Part shown: positions 4,712 to 6,705 of the stretch, piece by piece
Numbering within the stretch: the first letter of the stretch is position 1
Layout: each line of letters starts with the position of its first letter
Origin: Comamonadaceae bacterium
GTDB taxonomy: Bacteria; Pseudomonadota; Gammaproteobacteria; Burkholderiales; Burkholderiaceae
Assembly: GCA_947505995.1 (NCBI GenBank)
Contig: CANNNB010000135.1
Coordinates: 1 to 6,705 of the forward strand
Direction: 5' to 3'
DNA: 6,705 bases
Notes under the pieces: model-generated
Seen by the model: only the letters and a program-made list of their open reading frames with translations
What the model was told of the DNA's origin: nothing
Database searches by the model: none
Position numbers and translations under genes: made by a program

Positions 4712-6705
4712 ATGTTACAAGTTTCTTCGTTGTATGAAGTGGCACGTTTGCCATTCTCATTTCACAAAACCCTTCCTGTTCTTGCTTTTGCCGCATTGTC
4801 TCAACTTGGTTTTTTGCCTAGCGCTGTCGCCCAAGCTGTCTCTGAGGTCATCATCACGGGCAACCCTCTTTCCAAATTACAAAACGCCAACAATGTCAGC
4901 AGTTTGTCGGGCATCGACTTAAGCCAACAAGGGCAGAGTACCTTGGGCGAAACGCTTAACAATTTACCTGGCGTCAGCAGCACCTACTTCGGGCCCAATG
5001 CCAGTCGTCCCATTGTGCGAGGGCTTGATGGCGATCGCATTCGGGTGTTAAGCAACAGCGGCGCAAGCATGGATGTTTCCTCACTCAGTTATGACCATGC
5101 GGTGCCCTTGGACGTTTTGTCGACTGAGCGCATTGAAGTTTTGAGAGGGCCTGCCGCGTTGCAATATGGTGGCAGTGCCATCGGCGGTGTGGTCAACGTC
5201 ATAGACAACCGCATTCCAAGAAAACCCATGCAAGGTGTATTGGGCAAAGTTCAATTGCAAGGTGCTTCAGGCAATCAGGAAGTTTCAAAAGGTGCATTGC
5301 TCGAAACGGGTTTTGGCTCATGGGTATTGCACGCAGATGCCTTTGAGCGTCAATCAAAAGATGTCAAAGTCCCGCAAGCTTTGCCCTGCACCAAGCCAGG
5401 CTCGCCAGAGTTGGCCAAGCGCATTTGCAACTCTGCCAACGACGCCAATGGCGGCGCCGTGGGTGCCAGCTTGTTCTTCGATCAGGGCTTCATGGGTCTT
5501 TCTGTGCAAACCTACAAAAGCCAATATGGCACAGTGGCTGAAGACGAAGTCACCATTGGCATGAAATCAGAGCGCGTAGCTCTTGAAGGTGATTGGCGCC
5601 CAAGAAGTGCTTGGTTGCAAAGTGTTGAATGGCAAACCAGTCAAACTCGATACCGACACACCGAATTTGAAGGCAGTAACGTGGGCACAGTGTTTGCCAA
5701 CAAAGGCCATGACAGTCGCATTCAGCTCAAACACAAGCCATGGACATCAGGTGCTGGCACTTGGGAGGGCGTTTGGGGTTTGCAGACTGAGCAAGGACAA
5801 TTTTCGGCAGACGGTGCAGAGGCTTTTGCACCCTTCAGTCATACGCGAACACAAGCCTTGTTTGCCATTGAAGAATTTTCAGTGGGCAAGGCCAGTTTCA
5901 ATGTGGGTGTTCGTCGAGAGCAGGTTTCAGTTCAGTCTTTAGGCAATCCAGACCCCAGTGTTGAACGTTTTGAATTGGGTACTCGCAAATTTTCGCCCCA
6001 AAGTTTTGCGCTGTCTTCAGCATGGCAGTGGCGACCACAGTGGCGCTTGAGTGCCAACGTTTCGCGCACTGAACGAGCGCCAAAAGACTACGAACTTTTT
6101 GCCAACGGCCCACACATTGCCACTGCAGCTTGGGAGCGAGGTCAATCTGGGCTTGGTTTAGAAAAAGCCAACAGCATGGATGTGTCTGCCCAGTGGCAAC
6201 AAGGGGCACATCAATTTAAGTTGACCGTCTTCCAAAGTCGTTTTGCAAACTTCATTGGGCTTCTTGGAACCTCGGAAGTAGAGGAAGATTTACCTGTGCA
6301 GGTTTACGAAGGTGTGCGCGCAAAATTTTCAGGTTTTGAAGCTGCTGGTCAGTGGCGCTTGATGCAATCTGCTGGTACTTTGGATTTGACTTGGCGAGCT
6401 GATGCTGTGCGAGCCCAAAACCTTAACACTGGCGAAGCCTTGCCTCGAATCTCCCCTCTGCGACTTGGTGCAAGTTTGGTTCATGCTGCGGGACCTTGGA
6501 GTTCCCATTTAGGCTTTGATTGGCATGCTGCTCAAAATCGTGTGCCTGAGGGAAGTCTTGTTACACCGACATTCACGCTCTGGCATGCGCATGTGGGCTA
6601 CAAGCAAAAAGTGTCTGGCGCTGCACTGAACTGGTTTGCAAGGATCAACAATCTGAGTAACCAATGGGCCTACAGCGCGACCTCTATCTTGACCTCCACA
6701 GCGCC
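4712..6705 (+). CDS. TonB-dependent outer-membrane receptor, ZnuD-like, truncated at the 3' end by the window edge
   Basis: The frame is open from the ATG at 4712 (AAAGGA 5 nt upstream) to the edge, giving 664 residues plus part of a codon. It encodes an outer-membrane beta-barrel that imports a ligand using TonB energy. Residues 1-41 are a signal peptide ending ...SAVAQA. A TonB box-like stretch SEVIITG (44-50) follows. The plug domain (about 60-167) contains LGETLNNLPGVSS, RPIVRGLDGDRIRVL, IEVLRGPAALQYGGSAIGGVVN and VIDNRIP. The barrel includes SRTERAPKDYELFANGPHIATAAWERG (451-477), GLGLEKANS and near the edge ARINNLSNQWAYSATSI. The FANGPH-x-AT block and ARI-NL-N ending resemble ZnuD-type zinc or haem receptors, so zinc uptake is plausible but unproven. 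I found no obvious Zur-type palindrome in the 56-nt gap upstream. Cys226 and Cys239 lie in one early extracellular-type loop and could form a disulfide. About 25-30 residues with the terminal aromatic residue are missing. Confidence 0.92.
   Translation, partial: MLQVSSLYEVARLPFSFHKTLPVLAFAALSQLGFLPSAVAQAVSEVIITGNPLSKLQNANNVSSLSGIDLSQQGQSTLGETLNNLPGVSSTYFGPNASRPIVRGLDGDRIRVLSNSGASMDVSSLSYDHAVPLDVLSTERIEVLRGPAALQYGGSAIGGVVNVIDNRIPRKPMQGVLGKVQLQGASGNQEVSKGALLETGFGSWVLHADAFERQSKDVKVPQALPCTKPGSPELAKRICNSANDANGGAVGASLFFDQGFMGLSVQTYKSQYGTVAEDEVTIGMKSERVALEGDWRPRSAWLQSVEWQTSQTRYRHTEFEGSNVGTVFANKGHDSRIQLKHKPWTSGAGTWEGVWGLQTEQGQFSADGAEAFAPFSHTRTQALFAIEEFSVGKASFNVGVRREQVSVQSLGNPDPSVERFELGTRKFSPQSFALSSAWQWRPQWRLSANVSRTERAPKDYELFANGPHIATAAWERGQSGLGLEKANSMDVSAQWQQGAHQFKLTVFQSRFANFIGLLGTSEVEEDLPVQVYEGVRAKFSGFEAAGQWRLMQSAGTLDLTWRADAVRAQNLNTGEALPRISPLRLGASLVHAAGPWSSHLGFDWHAAQNRVPEGSLVTPTFTLWHAHVGYKQKVSGAALNWFARINNLSNQWAYSATSILTSTA

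Noticed and set aside
5898..6209. 103-residue open frame on the minus strand inside the TonB-dependent receptor gene
   Set aside because: It is fully antisense to a conserved barrel region and shows no ribosome site or domain.

Overview
The window looks like chromosomal DNA of a Gram-negative betaproteobacterium, probably Burkholderiales (Comamonadaceae-like). The basis is an RND efflux pump, an outer-membrane TonB-dependent receptor, and close resemblance by eye of the glutaryl-CoA dehydrogenase and MsrA to proteins of that group. Base composition is roughly balanced. The taxonomic call is inference, since there is no rRNA or marker gene. I see no tRNA, rRNA, CRISPR array, insertion sequence, prophage gene or attachment site.

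Left block (1-2380, minus strand): a compact efflux operon read right to left. A sigma70-type promoter (TTGACT, 17 bp, TACATT) lies just before a TetR/AcrR-family regulator. The regulator is followed 2 nt later by a periplasmic adaptor (membrane fusion protein) and 9 nt after that by the N-terminal 166 codons of an RND inner-membrane permease that runs off the left edge. The regulator, being first in its own operon, probably represses itself and the pump.

Middle block (2379-3777): gcdH (glutaryl-CoA dehydrogenase), also on the minus strand, ends in a strong intrinsic terminator that insulates it from the efflux operon. Its 158-nt upstream region is shared with the divergent msrA gene and carries a spaced direct repeat that could bind an activator.

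Right block (3778-6705, plus strand): msrA (methionine sulfoxide reductase A) overlaps the start of a small exported His-containing protein by 4 nt (GTGA). A short intergenic region with a hairpin follows, then a TonB-dependent receptor of the ZnuD-like type, cut by the right edge about 25-30 codons short of its expected end. The 3' end of the small gene is complementary to the receptor's Shine-Dalgarno sequence, which suggests translational coupling.

Most of the window is recognisable biology. The parts least explained by known families are the small secreted protein, its possible coupling to the receptor, and the control sites of the efflux operon.
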